Both the position numbers and the translations under genes were made by a program. Shown piece after piece: positions 48,350 to 64,000 of a stretch of 64,000 nt of DNA (position 1 is the stretch's first letter; the number at the start of each line of letters is the position of its first letter). The notes under the pieces are model-generated. The model made no database searches. It saw only the letters and a list, made by a program, of their open reading frames with translations, and was not told the origin of the DNA. Source of the DNA: Lutjanus erythropterus (lineage: Eukaryota; Chordata; Actinopteri; Lutjaniformes; Lutjanidae); the NCBI GenBank assembly GCA_020091685.1, contig CM034601.1, positions 12,324,472 to 12,388,471 on the forward strand, in the 5' to 3' direction.

Positions 48350-48802
48350 ATTACAGTTTTTTGTTCCTGCAGCCTTTGAAGGCAGCAGCAGCATCGTGCG
48401 AATTGCTGGTGCGCCGCTGTGTGTGCAGTTACGGTAATGGTGCTGATGAGGGCGAGGAGGAGATGATGTGTGTGTGTGTGTCTCTGTGTGAGTGTGTGTG
48501 ATGCTGCTGTTGTGTCCTGCTGCCATTTCATCCTCACGGATCCTCGCGGTTTAATCAACGATTCGTGCTCAAATGAACCCGCAGTTCGGATCATCAGTCG
48601 GTTTTTAGCTCTCAGCGGGCCGTTTTCATCTGTTAATACGGCTTTAAATGTTGATGCTGGACCAGAGGCCTGGTTCATGTGCTGCACGTTACTGGTGCAG
48701 GTTATTCCTGTGAGCAACAACACAACCTCTGGATCATTTTTAGAAGACATTATCATCGATATGGGGTTTTATTTTGACAGACACTGAGCTCTGAACTTAA
48801 AG
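48350..48802 (+). promoter_or_regulatory. rab39b: Candidate rab39b promoter and non-coding first exon
   Basis: This segment is CpG-richer than its surroundings (ATCGTGCGAATTGCTGGTGC, CTCGCGGTTTAATCAACG, AGCGGGCCG) and ends with a strong donor, TTAAAG|gtaggt, at 48802/48803. An acceptor with a long T tract (tttcttacag) ends at 50597, 18 nt before the rab39b ATG. Together these suggest a leader exon ending at 48802 and a 1.8-kb leader intron. The exon start is not determined. Confidence 0.55.
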
Positions 48803-49360
48803 GTAGGTCATTATTTTCTGATTTTTATCAGACTGTTGTCCTGAATGTTATTAATTAAAGTAAATAATACTCATACTAGCATTAGGCTAAGTGGGCTGGG
48901 CCTCCTGACTCAAACACTTCACTCTTTGTGTATCACGAGTATTAATGGAGACCTTATAGGAAGCAGGTGTAACTAGATTTTTTCAGCAGTTATCTGTTCA
49001 TTTATCCTCGCTTCAAGGCCTCATTGTGCGTTATAACAACCTGTCTCCTATCCACATGGGGGCTGACTACACCAGTGTTTATTGAGTTGGAGAGGAGTGG
49101 CCTCCCCCCCTCTTCTTCATCCTCCTCCTCCTCCTCCTCCCTGCTGCCCCTCAAATTAGATCACCCAACTGTAAATCACATGGACCCTGCTGAGATGATG
49201 TGAGCCTGCTACTATCAGCCGTAATCCAACAGTCATCCATGTGGTCAACAACAGTGGATTAATCTAATCTCTCATTTAATGCCATTTTCTTCCTTATAAA
49301 GATGGAGTTGAATGTCTGACAAGATTTATTTATGGTTTATTTCAGTGGTTGCCGAGCAGC

Positions 49361-50120
49361 AGTGGTGTAAAGAATACTGAAAATCTGTGCTCAAGTACAG
49401 CTACTGTTATATTGCTAAAATATTACTCAATTACAAGTAGAAGTACTGGTGTTAGAAATGTATTTAAGTAAAAATACTAATTATTCTCTGCAAAAACTAC
49501 TCAGAGTATTAGTTACTTTAACCATTTTCCTTAAGCAATAGTTAAAACGCTAACAATCGATTAATCATTCATCATTTCTAAGATTAAAACCATGTTTGTT
49601 TCCTCATATTCATTTTTTGGGGGGATTTTCTACTCATTTTAAGTCTAAGTTTAATTTTCCTTATTCAGCAAATGGCTCCACCAGACAAAACAATGTTAAA
49701 TGAGGTGCAATTATTGCCATGAGTATTGATTAAATATCCATGAATGGATTTTTAATTGGTTAAATTCTTAACAGTGATTTATTGGTTAATGATAAATCAT
49801 TAACATCCTCACTCCAAATGTGTGCTGCCACAGTGTTTTGTTTTGTTTTTCATTTGTATGTTGTTTTCATTGGTCTGTTTGTGATCAGATCGCTTTATTG
49901 GCGACTAAAATCCAGATTAAAGGTTTGGACATTAATTCAAATTGTACTCAGAACTCAACTATGATTTTAAAGTAACTAAGTAGATTCCATGGTGTGATGT
50001 ATACTTAAGTACGGCTGAAAGTACAGACTTGAAAATCTACTCATAAAAGTACAAATACCACCTAAAAAAAACTTAATTACAGTAATTTGAGTATTTGTAA
50101 TTAGGTACTTCTTCCACCCC
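49361..50120 (-). mobile_element. Full-length 'AAGTACTTGAGTACAGATT' TIR element, minus orientation
   Basis: The left edge CAGTGGTGTAAAGAATACTG, then TGTGCTCAAGTACAGCTACT; the right part AATTTGAGTATTTGTAATTA-type sequence ending TAGGTACTTCTTCCACCCC. The reverse complement of the whole order of words is present at 59272-60093. About 760 bp, no transposase. Confidence 0.7.
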
Positions 50121-50597
50121 AACCAGACAGTGAACCGTATGGCAGGTCCAGGTGTGACAATCATATATTATTATAGAAATAAACATCTTTACAACAAGTT
50201 ATGAATTAAATTTTAAATCAGTTTCAGACTCATTTCACAATACAGCAACTAATTCTTATTCTTATTAGTGTCTGTCTTTTCAGTTCCATTACCTCATTTT
50301 AATTTTATGACCTGTCTGGTTTAAATAGGTTTGTTGCTGTTTTAATGCAATTTTACAATATTTCATGAGTCACATTATGAGTTCTGTTATTTATGAAATG
50401 TTATTTGGTATTAGTAAATAAAAATAAAAGTTACACAGTGATGACACTCGTTACAGAGGCTGTTTTGCACAGATATGAAATCTTGACTTATCCTTTGATC
50501 TGAAAATCTTTGATGACTGTAAACTATTTTTTTTATTGTTGGTCCAACGAAATAAGACATTTTAAGTCCTGTCTGATGTTTTTTTTTTTTCTTACAG

Positions 50598-54532
<3,935 letters not shown>

Positions 54533-54944
54533 TTTACCAGCTGCAGCATGTCGGGGTGACAGGTGGTAAAAACTCCAGTGGACTCCATCTGTCGGAGATC
54601 TGTCTCATCTCGGTCGCATCAGGCCAGTTTTTTTGGGACTTGTAATGTTTCCCTGCTCAGTTACACACTTTACTTCTATATATAGACATTGTTTTATCTT
54701 TCAGGTGCCTGTTTATGGCTCCAAACGTAAGACACTTTGTTAATGTTCCTAACAGGCGTAGAAGCACAAGAAGCATCCTAACCCCCTCACTGTTGTGTGT
54801 GCATGTGTGTGTGACTGTAATAATCCTGCTGTCTTTGCAGCTTTTACCAACACTTCAGCTTTACTGCACTTTTGGCCTTTCCTGATGTGTACAGTTCAAC
54901 TCCAGTGGCCAGTTATGTTGTTGGCACACACATCTCTTAGACTG

Positions 54945-56170
54945 AGGTGCACCAACAAAGATTAATTTATTCTAAGATAAGTTCTAATCAGGGAGTAAAT
55001 CCAGATATAAACTTAAGTAGAGTTCAGTTGCACAATTAAACAGTAATCTCAGTTAGTAAATCCAAGTTCTGTCATGTAAATTAAATTAAATTAAATTAAA
55101 TTAAATTAAATTATTTATTCAATGTAGAGATGCTTGCTTACCCTAAAATACATAAATCATAATTTTGAGTGCTGTTAGGATGTATGAGGGGGAGGAACAG
55201 TTAACTTGTGGTTGCACTGTAGTCCTCAACAAAATGCTACGTGTTTGTTAGCTGGCTAAAAAAATTAATAAAATGTAATATTGTTTGCTAGCGCCATAAA
55301 AAGTTATCAATGTCATATTCTTTGCTAGCTAGCTAAAGAATTAACTAAACGTTGTAATGTTGGCTAGCTAGCTAAAAAGCCAATAAGCCTAGTTAGCTTA
55401 CCCATGATCGTTGGGCAAACAAGCTCTAATTTCACCTCCTTTGCGAAAAAGTTGGGGGCTGAATTACCAATTAGAGTGAAAGACAGAAGGGACACATTAT
55501 AAAAGTTGGGTTGAGTCTGTCCCTCAACTTTCTTCGAGGAACTTGATTATTTTTCTCAGTCCATCTCAAAAAATGCATAAATTTTAAAAGTTAAACCCAA
55601 TGAAATTTAAATTTAAACACATTTTAAATTGGTTTAAAATGTTGCACAATTAAAAACTAATCTCAGTTTAGTAAATCCAAGTTTAGTGATGCAAACCAAA
55701 ATTAGTCTATTCAATATAGAGATGCTTGCTTACTCAAATAATAATTTTACATGCTCTTTGGATGTAACGCTAGTAAGTATAGAAGTGGGGGGAGGAACAG
55801 TTAACATTTGGTGGCTCTGTATTCCTCAAGAAAATGCTGCATTGTTTGTTAGCTAGCTAAAAAGTTAACCAAATCTTCCATTTTTACTAGCTTGCTAAAA
55901 AGTTAGCTAACTATTATATTGTTTCATTGTTAGCTTAAAAAAGAACAACTAAACATTTTATTGCTTGCTAGATAGCTAAAAAGTTAACAAAAAATACATG
56001 GATTGCTTGCTAGCTAAAAAAGTCAGTTAGCCTAGTTAGCTTGCTCAACAAAGAAGCTCTAATTTTACCTCCTATGAGAAAAACTTTTTGATCAAATTAT
56101 CAGCTGGAGTGAAAGAAAGTTAACCCATGATTTAATCTAGTTTAATAATTAATCCTTGTTGGTGCAACCC
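54945..56170. mobile_element. TIR element 'GGTGCACCAACAAAGATTAATT' with internal 0.6-kb duplication
   Basis: The left end GGTGCACCAACAAAGATTAA is mirrored by the right end, whose reverse complement reads GGGTTGCACCAACAAGGATT. The interior is two diverged copies of a segment starting GTTGCACAATTAAA at about 55030 and 55641 (offset 611), each with AGAGATGCTTGCTTAC, GGGAGGAACAGTTAAC and GTTAGCTAGCTAAAA words. No transposase frame. Confidence 0.75.
55078..55112. repeat. (AAATT)n pentanucleotide repeat
   Basis: About seven AAATT units inside the first half of the TIR element at 54945-56170. Confidence 0.85.
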
Positions 56171-56658
56171 AACCTGAAAGACTGATACAGTCAATGTAGT
56201 GTGTTTTTTGCTCATGTTAATTTAAATCTGAATCAATGATGCCAGGACTGAGCCTCAACCTTTTCATGCATAATACTCAAAATATATTACAACCGTGTAT
56301 ATCCAGTGAGAGAGGTGAGACAGAAAGAGAGCTTCACTGATTGTACTGCACTACAAATCCAAGTGACTTAACACATAAAGAAAGTGGAGGTAAATGAAAG
56401 TGAGCTCAGATTGAACCAAAGCTTCAGACTCTGTCACGTTTGTTTGTTTGACTGCGACCTGCTGACGACTGCTGGACGAAGAGTTTGCAGCACTGTGAAA
56501 AAAATTCAATGGTACATTTTCTGTTTGCTGAAGGGAAAAGTTACTGTAGCTGCTTTATGATAGCCATTATAAACTGATCATAGCAAAGTTTTTAAATCAG
56601 TATGGTACCCAGTTCATGTTTACTGCTCTGTGTTGGATTACTGAGGACAGTTAAGACA

Positions 56659-56996
56659 TTAAAGTTCCAGTGTGTGCGGTTCAAGGGGATTTATTGGCAG
56701 AATATGGCAGGAATAAAACAGAATATTGATATGCACAATAGGGTTTTAATTAGCAAATATTCACCTGAAAATAAGAATCATTATGTTTAGAATTAGCTGT
56801 TTATATCAACAGAGAGATCTGCCATGTTTCTACAGTTGCTCATGGATAAAACATATACTGTCTCTAGATGCAGCCTTTCATGTTGTAGCTTCTCCTACAC
56901 ATTTGGAAGGGGAGGGTAAGGCAAGCAGTTTTCAGTGTTTGCAGTCCACGAACTCACCACTAGATGTCACTAAATCCTACACACTGGTGCTTTAAA
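56659..56996. mobile_element. TIR element 'TTAAAGTTCCAGTGTGTG'
   Basis: Left TTAAAGTTCCAGTGTGTGCG, right TCCTACACACTGGTGCTTTAA, clearly inverted; CACTAGATGTCACTAAATCC just inside the right end. About 340 bp, a miniature element. Confidence 0.75.
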
Positions 56997-56999
56997 GCC

Positions 57000-59270
57000 T
57001 TTTCCATGGAACCTCGAAGTGTTCACTTTTAAATAAATTAAAAAAAGACTTTTTGAAACAAATAATCATATGACCTGAACCAACAATGTGAAATAACATG
57101 ACATGACATTTTATTTAGAAATGCCTATTTTCAAACATCTGTTTTTATTTTGTAATGACATATTTCTTAGTGACAGTTTATTTCATATTACATTTTATTT
57201 CATAATGTAATTTTTCATGACAGTGATGCTGTCATCTGATGCTCATCTTTTAGTCAGTCAGTTATGCTGCCTTCAAATGGGGTCGCTTTTATCGTGTTTA
57301 AGCGAAGAGCCCACATGAACGCCCCCCTCTTGTCATATTCACGACATTGCGAGCCAGAAGTTTTCTGAAAGTTCACAACGTTGCATACATGACTTCCCAT
57401 GTCGAAAGTATGAGTTCACAAGTTCCATTTAAAGGCAGCAGTACTCCAAGCCGCTCCTTAGCTAGCTCAACAGCTGCTAATTAGCCAGCTAGCTTCTCTG
57501 AGCCATAGACGGCATAAAAAAGGAACGTAGTCTCTGGTTTCTGAAGCTCTCAGTGTGTTTGCTCCAACCGTTGCCATTTTTGGAGTGGTGACTCCATTTA
57601 ACACCCAGCTATTCCAAAAAATGGGTAAATGAGTGGAGCATTTTAGCTTCAGTCTTAGCTTAACATGCTACCTACCTAGCTTGAAAATTGCTAATCAGTG
57701 TTGTGAGCTTTGGTGAAGAGAAAAGACAGATAGCATTGTTAGTTTAGTGTTTAGTTTCAGCGTTGTTTAGCTGCACAGGACATTTTAGAGCTAACCGGCA
57801 GAATTTGATGTCAGTGTTGTTGAGCTAACGTTAGCTTAAGAGAAGCAGGTTGTATGTGAATGTTTAAAGCTGAGGACCATTGACAACACCACTATCATTA
57901 AAAAAATGACATTATGAAATAAATCGTGACATAATGTAAAAACAAAGTGCCATAAAATTAAAAAAAATATTTCATTTATTTAATTTTAATTGATTCAATT
58001 ATTCCAAAAAAGGGTTGATTTATAAATGTTATGTAATTTATTCATGTAATTATTTCTGTCATATTTACATGTTAATTTATTTGATATTGAACACTTTGGG
58101 GTCCCATACTTTTGCAAACTGATGTGAACAGTTTTAGTTAGTTTGTTTGAATATGGAGCCTGCTCTTAAACATTACATGACACCTTCAGGTCATAATCTC
58201 TCCTCACGCTTTTGCCTACAATCCATTTATAGATTCAGTCAAATTTATAATCAATGCATGCCTCCGGATTAACTCAAATTTTCCAAAGAAAGAAAATGAT
58301 TTTTTATTTTTGATAAAATGTAAATAGCCATTTCCACTCAGTACCAGGAATCTCATCAGAGGGAGCAGAACTAATGAAGAATAAAAGTGAAAAAAAAAAT
58401 AAAAAAAATAGGAGTATTTGAACTCCAATACAAGACATCAGGTCTGATTGCTGGCATTAATATTGACTTAATCATTCAACAGTGTAGAGAGGACAATAAG
58501 TGAGTTAATTAATTTTAACTGTGCAGTGGAAGTGTCTCTTTAGAGTGCCTTTTGGAGGAAAGAAGCCTACACACACTCAATCAACTTCCTGTTCATCGAT
58601 GCGGCCGTGTGTTTATCCTGTGAATATTAACATCTGAACTGTACGGTGGCAGGAAACACATTGGTATCACATTGCGCAAACTGTAAATAATTTATTTGAA
58701 ACCAAACCCTGACAAAGTTGACTGTTTGATGTTGTCGTGACTCTGGGATTATTATCATAGCACAAGTGTCATCAATAATAAATGCCTGGAGACATTAATA
58801 AAGATTTGCCTTGTGCAAAGATCGGAGGTTTACTGCTCTTTGTTCCATCAAAGTGACTGACAGTTTGATAACAGGCAGATTCATGTAGTGCAGTTTGTGA
58901 CCAGTAGAGGGCAGCCTTAGTGTGTGGAGAGGGGAGGGAGGGCGCTCAAAACTATTTCAACACATCTCTTTGTATTTATATTTTGTTTGCATGCCATCAA
59001 CTTTCCACTTATACTACATTTAAGAGAGAAACTTTTTACTTCAAAATATTTATGTGATAACAGTGTTAATTTCTAAATGATTTCTTATATTATATGAATT
59101 AGTCATAGGGAGACTTTTCTATACTTTCATTTTTGCAAATTCTGCTTGAGGTTACTGTTACATTTAAAGTCAAGACAGGTGAGCACTGATGGTGAGAAAC
59201 CTGAGAACAGACTGTTGACACCGCTGCTGGTGCAACACAGGTTTATATGGTTTTCTGTAAAGGATAATCA
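57000..59270. other. Downstream of rab39b: no gene; possible end of rab39b 3' UTR
   Basis: No exon seen. Two AATAAA words at 58777-58782 and 58797-58802, the latter followed by GATTTGCCTTGTGCAAAG, look like a polyadenylation region on the plus strand and could end a 4.3-kb rab39b 3' UTR. This is position-based inference only. Confidence 0.35.
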
Positions 59271-59271
59271 G

Positions 59272-60093
59272 GGCTGGAAGTAACTAATTACAAATACTCA
59301 AATTACCATAATTGATTTTTATTTTTTTTTTAGGTACTTGTACATTTCTGAGTAGATTTTCAAGTCTGTACTTTTACTCATACTTAAGTATGCATTTTAA
59401 TTTAGGTAGTTATTTTTTTAAATCAGAATTGAGAACTGAGCACAATTTGAATTAATAACTAAACCTGTCATTTGCATTTTTGTAGCCAATACGGTGATCT
59501 GATTGCAAACAGACTAAACGGGGAAACACTGACATATGAACAAAAACCAAACAGTGCAGCAGCTGTGCAGTTTTGTACTTTGATTCATCATTAATTGATT
59601 AATCATCATCAAGAATTTAAACAATAAAAAATTGTATTAATCAATATTTAATCAGTAGACTAGAAATGGCAGTACTTGCACCTTTTCAGCATTATTTTGT
59701 CTGGCAGGGCAGTTTTGTTGAAAGTAAACAACAACAACAACAACAAAAAAAAACTTTAAAAAAAGAGGGGAAAAAAGTGTTTTATATATAAACATTTTTT
59801 AATGATTAATTAATTGTTAGCTTCAAATTTGCACTCTTGGAGAGATGAGCGTGACCAGAGAGCAGCAGGACAGAACATGAGTTTGGAGTAACAGACAGGA
59901 GATTTGGACAATATAATTCATAAAACATTGCCTGTAAAAAGTAACTAATACTCTGAGTAGTTTTTTGGAAGAATGCTTACTTCATACTTAAGCACTGTTC
60001 TAACACCAGTACTTTTACTTGGAACTGAGCAATATTTTAGTTATGTAACAGTACTTGTACTTGAGTACAGATTTTTAGTTCTCTTTCCACCAT
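59272..60093 (+). mobile_element. Full-length 'AAGTACTTGAGTACAGATT' TIR element, plus orientation
   Basis: GGCTGGAAGTAACTAATTAC at the left, AGGTACTTGTACATTTCTG, an interior CATTAATTGATTAATCATC, and GTACTTGAGTACAGATTTTT with CTCTTTCCACCATTG at the right. Inverted relative to 49361-50120. Confidence 0.7.
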
Positions 60094-60409
60094 TGAGGAT
60101 AACTGACTTTATTATAGAGTTACTGTATGTAAATCAAAAAATCAATCAAAAATTAAGAAACATGAGTTTTTAGAGTAAAATCTAAAACCACAGACACTAC
60201 GGACATAAATAGAGATGGGATGCAAATGAATACGGTATAGAAATGACATTGTTCTAGTCAGAGGTTGCAAAGTTATTTAAAAAGCCCAACAGTTCTGTTA
60301 TATTGTAACTTGTAAATTGTAAGGTAATTGTTTACATAGTAAAGTGTGTCATTGGCTTTAAGTTATTTACTTGCAAAACACACCCAGAGGAAAGAAAGGC
60401 TCAAAATAA

Positions 60410-60960
60410 GATCTAGTCTTTGTTGGCTGTTTTTCTTAGACGTAAATGAGCTCAATTAAAGAGAGACCTGGACTATTCTCTTATATTTCTTAAATTTGGA
60501 TCCTAAGAAATTACCTTCCTCTTGTTTCAGCCTGAGTCTAATTTAAGATCATAAAAAACTTTTTTTTTTTTTTGTCTCACTGCACTGATCTTAAATTTGT
60601 GCTAAATAATCAGCTGTTAAGATAACAGTGAGATCTAAAAGAAAACTTGGTTGTCTTATAAATGAGATCTTAAATTTATATCACTGGTCAAAATAAAGTC
60701 ACAACTTATATGTCCTCAGAGTTGTCTCCTCTTGTGTCAACCCGCCCCTAATTTGAGCCTAATTTAAGATACTAAAATGTTCTCCTTTTTTGTCTCACTG
60801 CGCTGAAAAATATTTGTGTCAGTGCTCAAAATAGTCTTAACTTACTTGTTTTTAGACTTGGCTCCTCTTGTCTCAGCCTGAGCCAAATTTGAGCCTAATT
60901 TAAGATCTTAAAATTTTCTTCTTTAGTCTCACTGCCCTGATATGAAGAGCTTATAAAATA
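60410..60960. repeat. Imperfect tandem repeat, three units, GCCTAATTTAAGATC
   Basis: Three diverged copies, about 130-230 bp apart, of the order CTCTTGT(T/G)TCAGCC, GAGCCTAATTTAAGAT, a T-rich stretch and GTCTCACTGC(A/G)CTGA. Confidence 0.7.
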
Positions 60961-61847
60961 TGACGCTTTGTTATAGATGAAACTACCCAACAGAATATAC
61001 AAGCAGACCAGAAACTGAATTGCTATGTTATAATATTTTTAGTTTTTTTCCAGTTTGTTTTTGATTTTCCTGCATTGAGTACTTTTACCTGATTGTACCT
61101 ACATACTTTGATTTAAGTAATAATGTAGGCCTTTACTTGTAATAGAGAATATTTAACATGTGGTATTACAGAAGTAGCCTACTTTTACATCCTGAATACC
61201 TGCTCCAACACTGATGGTGGTGAAACTGTGGCCTACAGACCTTTGTCACAGCAGCTATAATGTCAAAAAACAAAAACAAAACAAAACAAAAAAAATAGTA
61301 GGGTAAACACAGGTGACACCAATGATACTGGTTGAAGTCCCGTTCCATTTAGTGTAGCAGGGTCTTTCCAGTGAGTCACCCTGCACAATAGCAGCACCCT
61401 GATTCTGCGTGACCTGAATGAAACAGAAACTCAGTATTACTGGTTACACCTGTGTTTACCTCACTATTTCTTGTCAAAATGGCTGCTGAGAAAAAGTTCT
61501 GTTCCTACTCAAAAACCACTAAAAACACTTATCAGCATAAATAAAAGAATTTCCAGACACATCATGTGTAGAAATAACTCAGAGTTGCTTTGGCTCAAGT
61601 GTCAAATGAAAATCATAGCTCTCAACATGCTGTGTGCAAATTTAAAAAATCTTAAAATCTTAATGATATAAAAAAAAAAAAAAGTGATTACACTTTGCTT
61701 TTAAAATGATTTCAAAGTATATTTATTATATTATTTAAATCATCATAGGCTGCAGCCAACCATCCCGTCTAACATAAATGTTTCTCTCAGTAATCTGATT
61801 ACAACATCAACATCATTCGGTGCGACTTATTAGGCTACATGCTGCCA

Positions 61848-62060
61848 ATAGTGGAATGCAAATAAGTACATTTACTCAGGTACATCACTTAAGTACAAGT
61901 TTGAGGTACTTGTACTTAACTTGAGTGTTTCCATCTTATGCAGCTTTATATTTTTACTCCACTACATCTCAGAGGCAAATACTGTACTTTTTACTCCGTT
62001 ACATTTGTCAGATGGCTTTAGTAACACGTTACTTTTCAGATTACAATTCTTCATACTCTT
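61848..62060. mobile_element. Fish interspersed repeat with TACTTTTTACTCCGTTACATTTG
   Basis: CATTTACTCAGGTACATCAC, GGTACTTGTACTTAACTTGAG, TTTTTACTCCACTACATCTC and GCTTTAGTAACACGTTACTT follow the pattern of a repeat common in teleosts. Ends not resolved. Confidence 0.6.
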
Positions 62061-63024
62061 ACTGTTCAGTGAAAACCATGCATGTCCAGATGTATTGATA
62101 TTTTAATTAGATTTTTTCTTATCATTTACAGGTTAATTGTTCCTTTATGTGTTGAAGAAACTGACTCACTTATAAACTATTTGAAAAACCCTCTTTGATC
62201 AGCTGGAAAATGCATCATCTAAAGCTGAAAACAGGCCGGTTTTTGTGAGTTCATTCATAGATACACGATTCTCGCAGGACAGCGACGCTACGAACACTGA
62301 TCTATAATATACATATACATGATGTATGTCTTGAGGAGGGAAGATGAGAAAAACAAACAGTACGGTCACTCAGTCAGTGGGCGAGTACAGATGGTGCTGC
62401 AGACAAATGTTTTAAATGTCACATAAAAAAAATGTGGAGCCAGATAGACAGGAGCATTTGGATGAACAGTGAATTTTAATTTCTACATGAATTTGTGCTA
62501 TTGAGACCTATACTTTGAGTTTAATTTAGTTTATAAATAGGTACAACACAGGTGAGCATCGACAATGAGACACCTGACTGTTCATTTGGCTGTGAAGGAT
62601 AACTGACTTAATTATAGGGTTGATGCCAATGAAAAATGTCATACATGTCTTCTAACATGCCTACGCTATCTTGACTTAGGTAATCATGCAGGGAGAATAG
62701 GTATTTACTCTTGACAAACAAGTTATACATGCTACAAGGAGCCTCAGTTTAATACTGATGCCTTTATGTGACCTACATACAGAAAGTTAATGAGACAATT
62801 CACAGGAAGAAGACTGGCTACTTCTCCTTGAAGTCAGATTAAATGAGCCTGTTTTCACATGCTCTCGGGAAAAGTTTTGTTAAAAGGCAGCAGGATGAAA
62901 ATTCTCCTCAGACAGTTTTATTTTTGATGTCATATTTTGTGGTGGAAAAAAACATTAGTCTTAAGCTGCTGGACTGAAAAGCTACATACTTAAAGCGGTG
63001 AACTCTTCCCCCCCATCTGTGCCT

Positions 63025-63362
63025 GTTAACAACCGAGCCTTTCGACGATGCTCCTTTTGTACCCGATCATGATACGATCACCTGTCACCAGTAAACCTAA
63101 TTTTCCATACAGGTGTTTTTGAACTTGACACAACTTTCTCAATCTTTTGTTGCACCTGTCCCAACTTTTTTGGAAACACGATGCGGGCGTCAAATTCAGA
63201 ACGAGTGTATGTTTACAAAAAAACAAAGTCTGAACATTAAATATATTGTCTTTGTACCGTTTTAAATTGAACACAGGTCAAAATGATTTTGCTAATCATT
63301 GCATTCTGTATCTACTTTTTACACATTTTATACATCACAGCTTTTTTAGAATCAGGGTTGTA
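63025..63362 (-). mobile_element. Truncated copy of the Tc1/mariner-type element
   Basis: CACCTGTCCCAACTTTTTTG, GGCGTCAAATTCAGAA, AATATATTGTCTTTGTAC and CTAATCATTGCATTCTGT run in the same order as 19340-19655, ending AATCAGGGTTGTA. Only one end and about a quarter of the element remain. Confidence 0.7.
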
Positions 63363-63609
63363 TTGCTGCGATTGGATAAAATTTAAAACCACAAATACTG
63401 ATGACATGAAGTCAGAAGTTGAAAAGTTAGTAAAAAAACAGCCAAAGGAGGAGTCCTATTGTTCTCGATACACAGGACATTGTTGACATAGTGAGTCATC
63501 GATGACTCAGAAAAGCCAGTAAAGAAGCTGCAGCTCATTCTGAGTAAATGTCAAAAAAAAAATGAAGAGGAATGTAAATAACACAGAGACGTTCCTTCTG
63601 CCATAAGCA

Positions 63610-64000
63610 AGAATCATCGTTTTATTAAAAAAAAAACAAAAAAAAACATTGAAAATACAGCTCGTTTTAGAGAGGACAGCGATATGTACAGGATATAAAA
63701 CAAAGACAAAAATAGATCATTGCTGTTAGCAAAACAGCGCTGAGAAGGGAGATGAGAGTGTTGATTTTTGAAAGGCACAAGGGCTGGGTATGAAGCGCTC
63801 TGCGTGATATGAGTCACAGCCACATCACATGACCTTTTAAAATGATAAATTAACCCTCCCTTTCCTCGGGCGGGGGGGTGGGGGGGTGGGCAAGCAAGAA
63901 CACATACAAGTTTTTACATTTAAATCTCAGAGACAGAGCTGGACTCGACGTTTTAGCAGCCCCGGTGCCTTTCTCAGGCAGACGGATGGTTCTTTTTTAG
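63610..64000 (-). other. Probable 3' UTR of a minus-strand gene beyond the right edge
   Basis: On the minus strand the sequence runs unbroken from the window edge through CTAAAACGAGCTGTATTTTC to a T-rich stretch and AATAAAACGATGATTC (signal 63621-63626), as expected for an mRNA end. No long frame and no recognised protein remains in it, so the parent gene cannot be named. Confidence 0.45.
63870..63890. repeat. G-run block, possible G-quadruplex
   Basis: CGGGCGGGGGGGTGGGGGGG then TGGGC on the plus strand gives four G-runs with one-base loops. Confidence 0.75.

Overview
This is vertebrate nuclear DNA and almost certainly teleost fish. It has split genes with GT-AG introns, A+T-rich CpG-poor introns with CpG-richer promoter zones, many CA/GT microsatellites, and short inverted-repeat DNA transposons of types typical of ray-finned fish. 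There are no prokaryotic features, no CRISPR array, no rRNA and no tRNA that I could recognise. About 4% of the window is coding. Three protein-coding genes can be read exon by exon, and in each case the splice phases join without a frame break. Layout: (1) 1241-34238, minus strand: a picalm-type clathrin-assembly protein (ANTH domain, PICALM rather than SNAP91 by sequence). Fifteen coding exons are visible, totalling 1515 nt or 505 codons; the last coding exon lies off the left edge. Intron 1 is about 16 kb and full of repeats. A CpG-richer leader with long trinucleotide repeats sits just upstream of the start codon. (2) 41449-47213, minus strand: a complete four-exon Rab32/Rab38-subfamily GTPase (213 aa, called rab38). 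(3) 50616-54532, plus strand: a complete three-coding-exon Rab39B-type GTPase (213 aa, called rab39b). It probably has a non-coding first exon ending at 48802, so it is divergently arranged with rab38. The right edge (about 63610-64000) looks like the 3' UTR of a further minus-strand gene whose coding part lies beyond the window. The three genes all belong to endosomal membrane traffic (clathrin-coat assembly, lysosome-related organelle biogenesis, endosomal/autophagic Rab function), but they are independent genes and nothing here suggests an operon-like system. PICALM and RAB38 are also linked on human 11q14, so part of this order may be ancestral synteny. The rest is repeats: a Tc1/mariner-type element with a decayed transposase nested inside a smaller TIR element, several other TIR elements, a cluster of 'GGGCTGCAACTAA' elements with 0.6-0.7 kb local duplications, several minisatellites, and two arrays of a 'GGTTCTAGATAAAACC' repeat lying in mirror orientation in introns of the two Rab genes. 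I did not find a new gene system. The items most worth a second look are structural: complementary CA/GT repeats flanking picalm exon 10, a polypyrimidine tract of about 240 nt before exon 6, the trinucleotide-repeat picalm leader, and the mirrored Rab-intron arrays.
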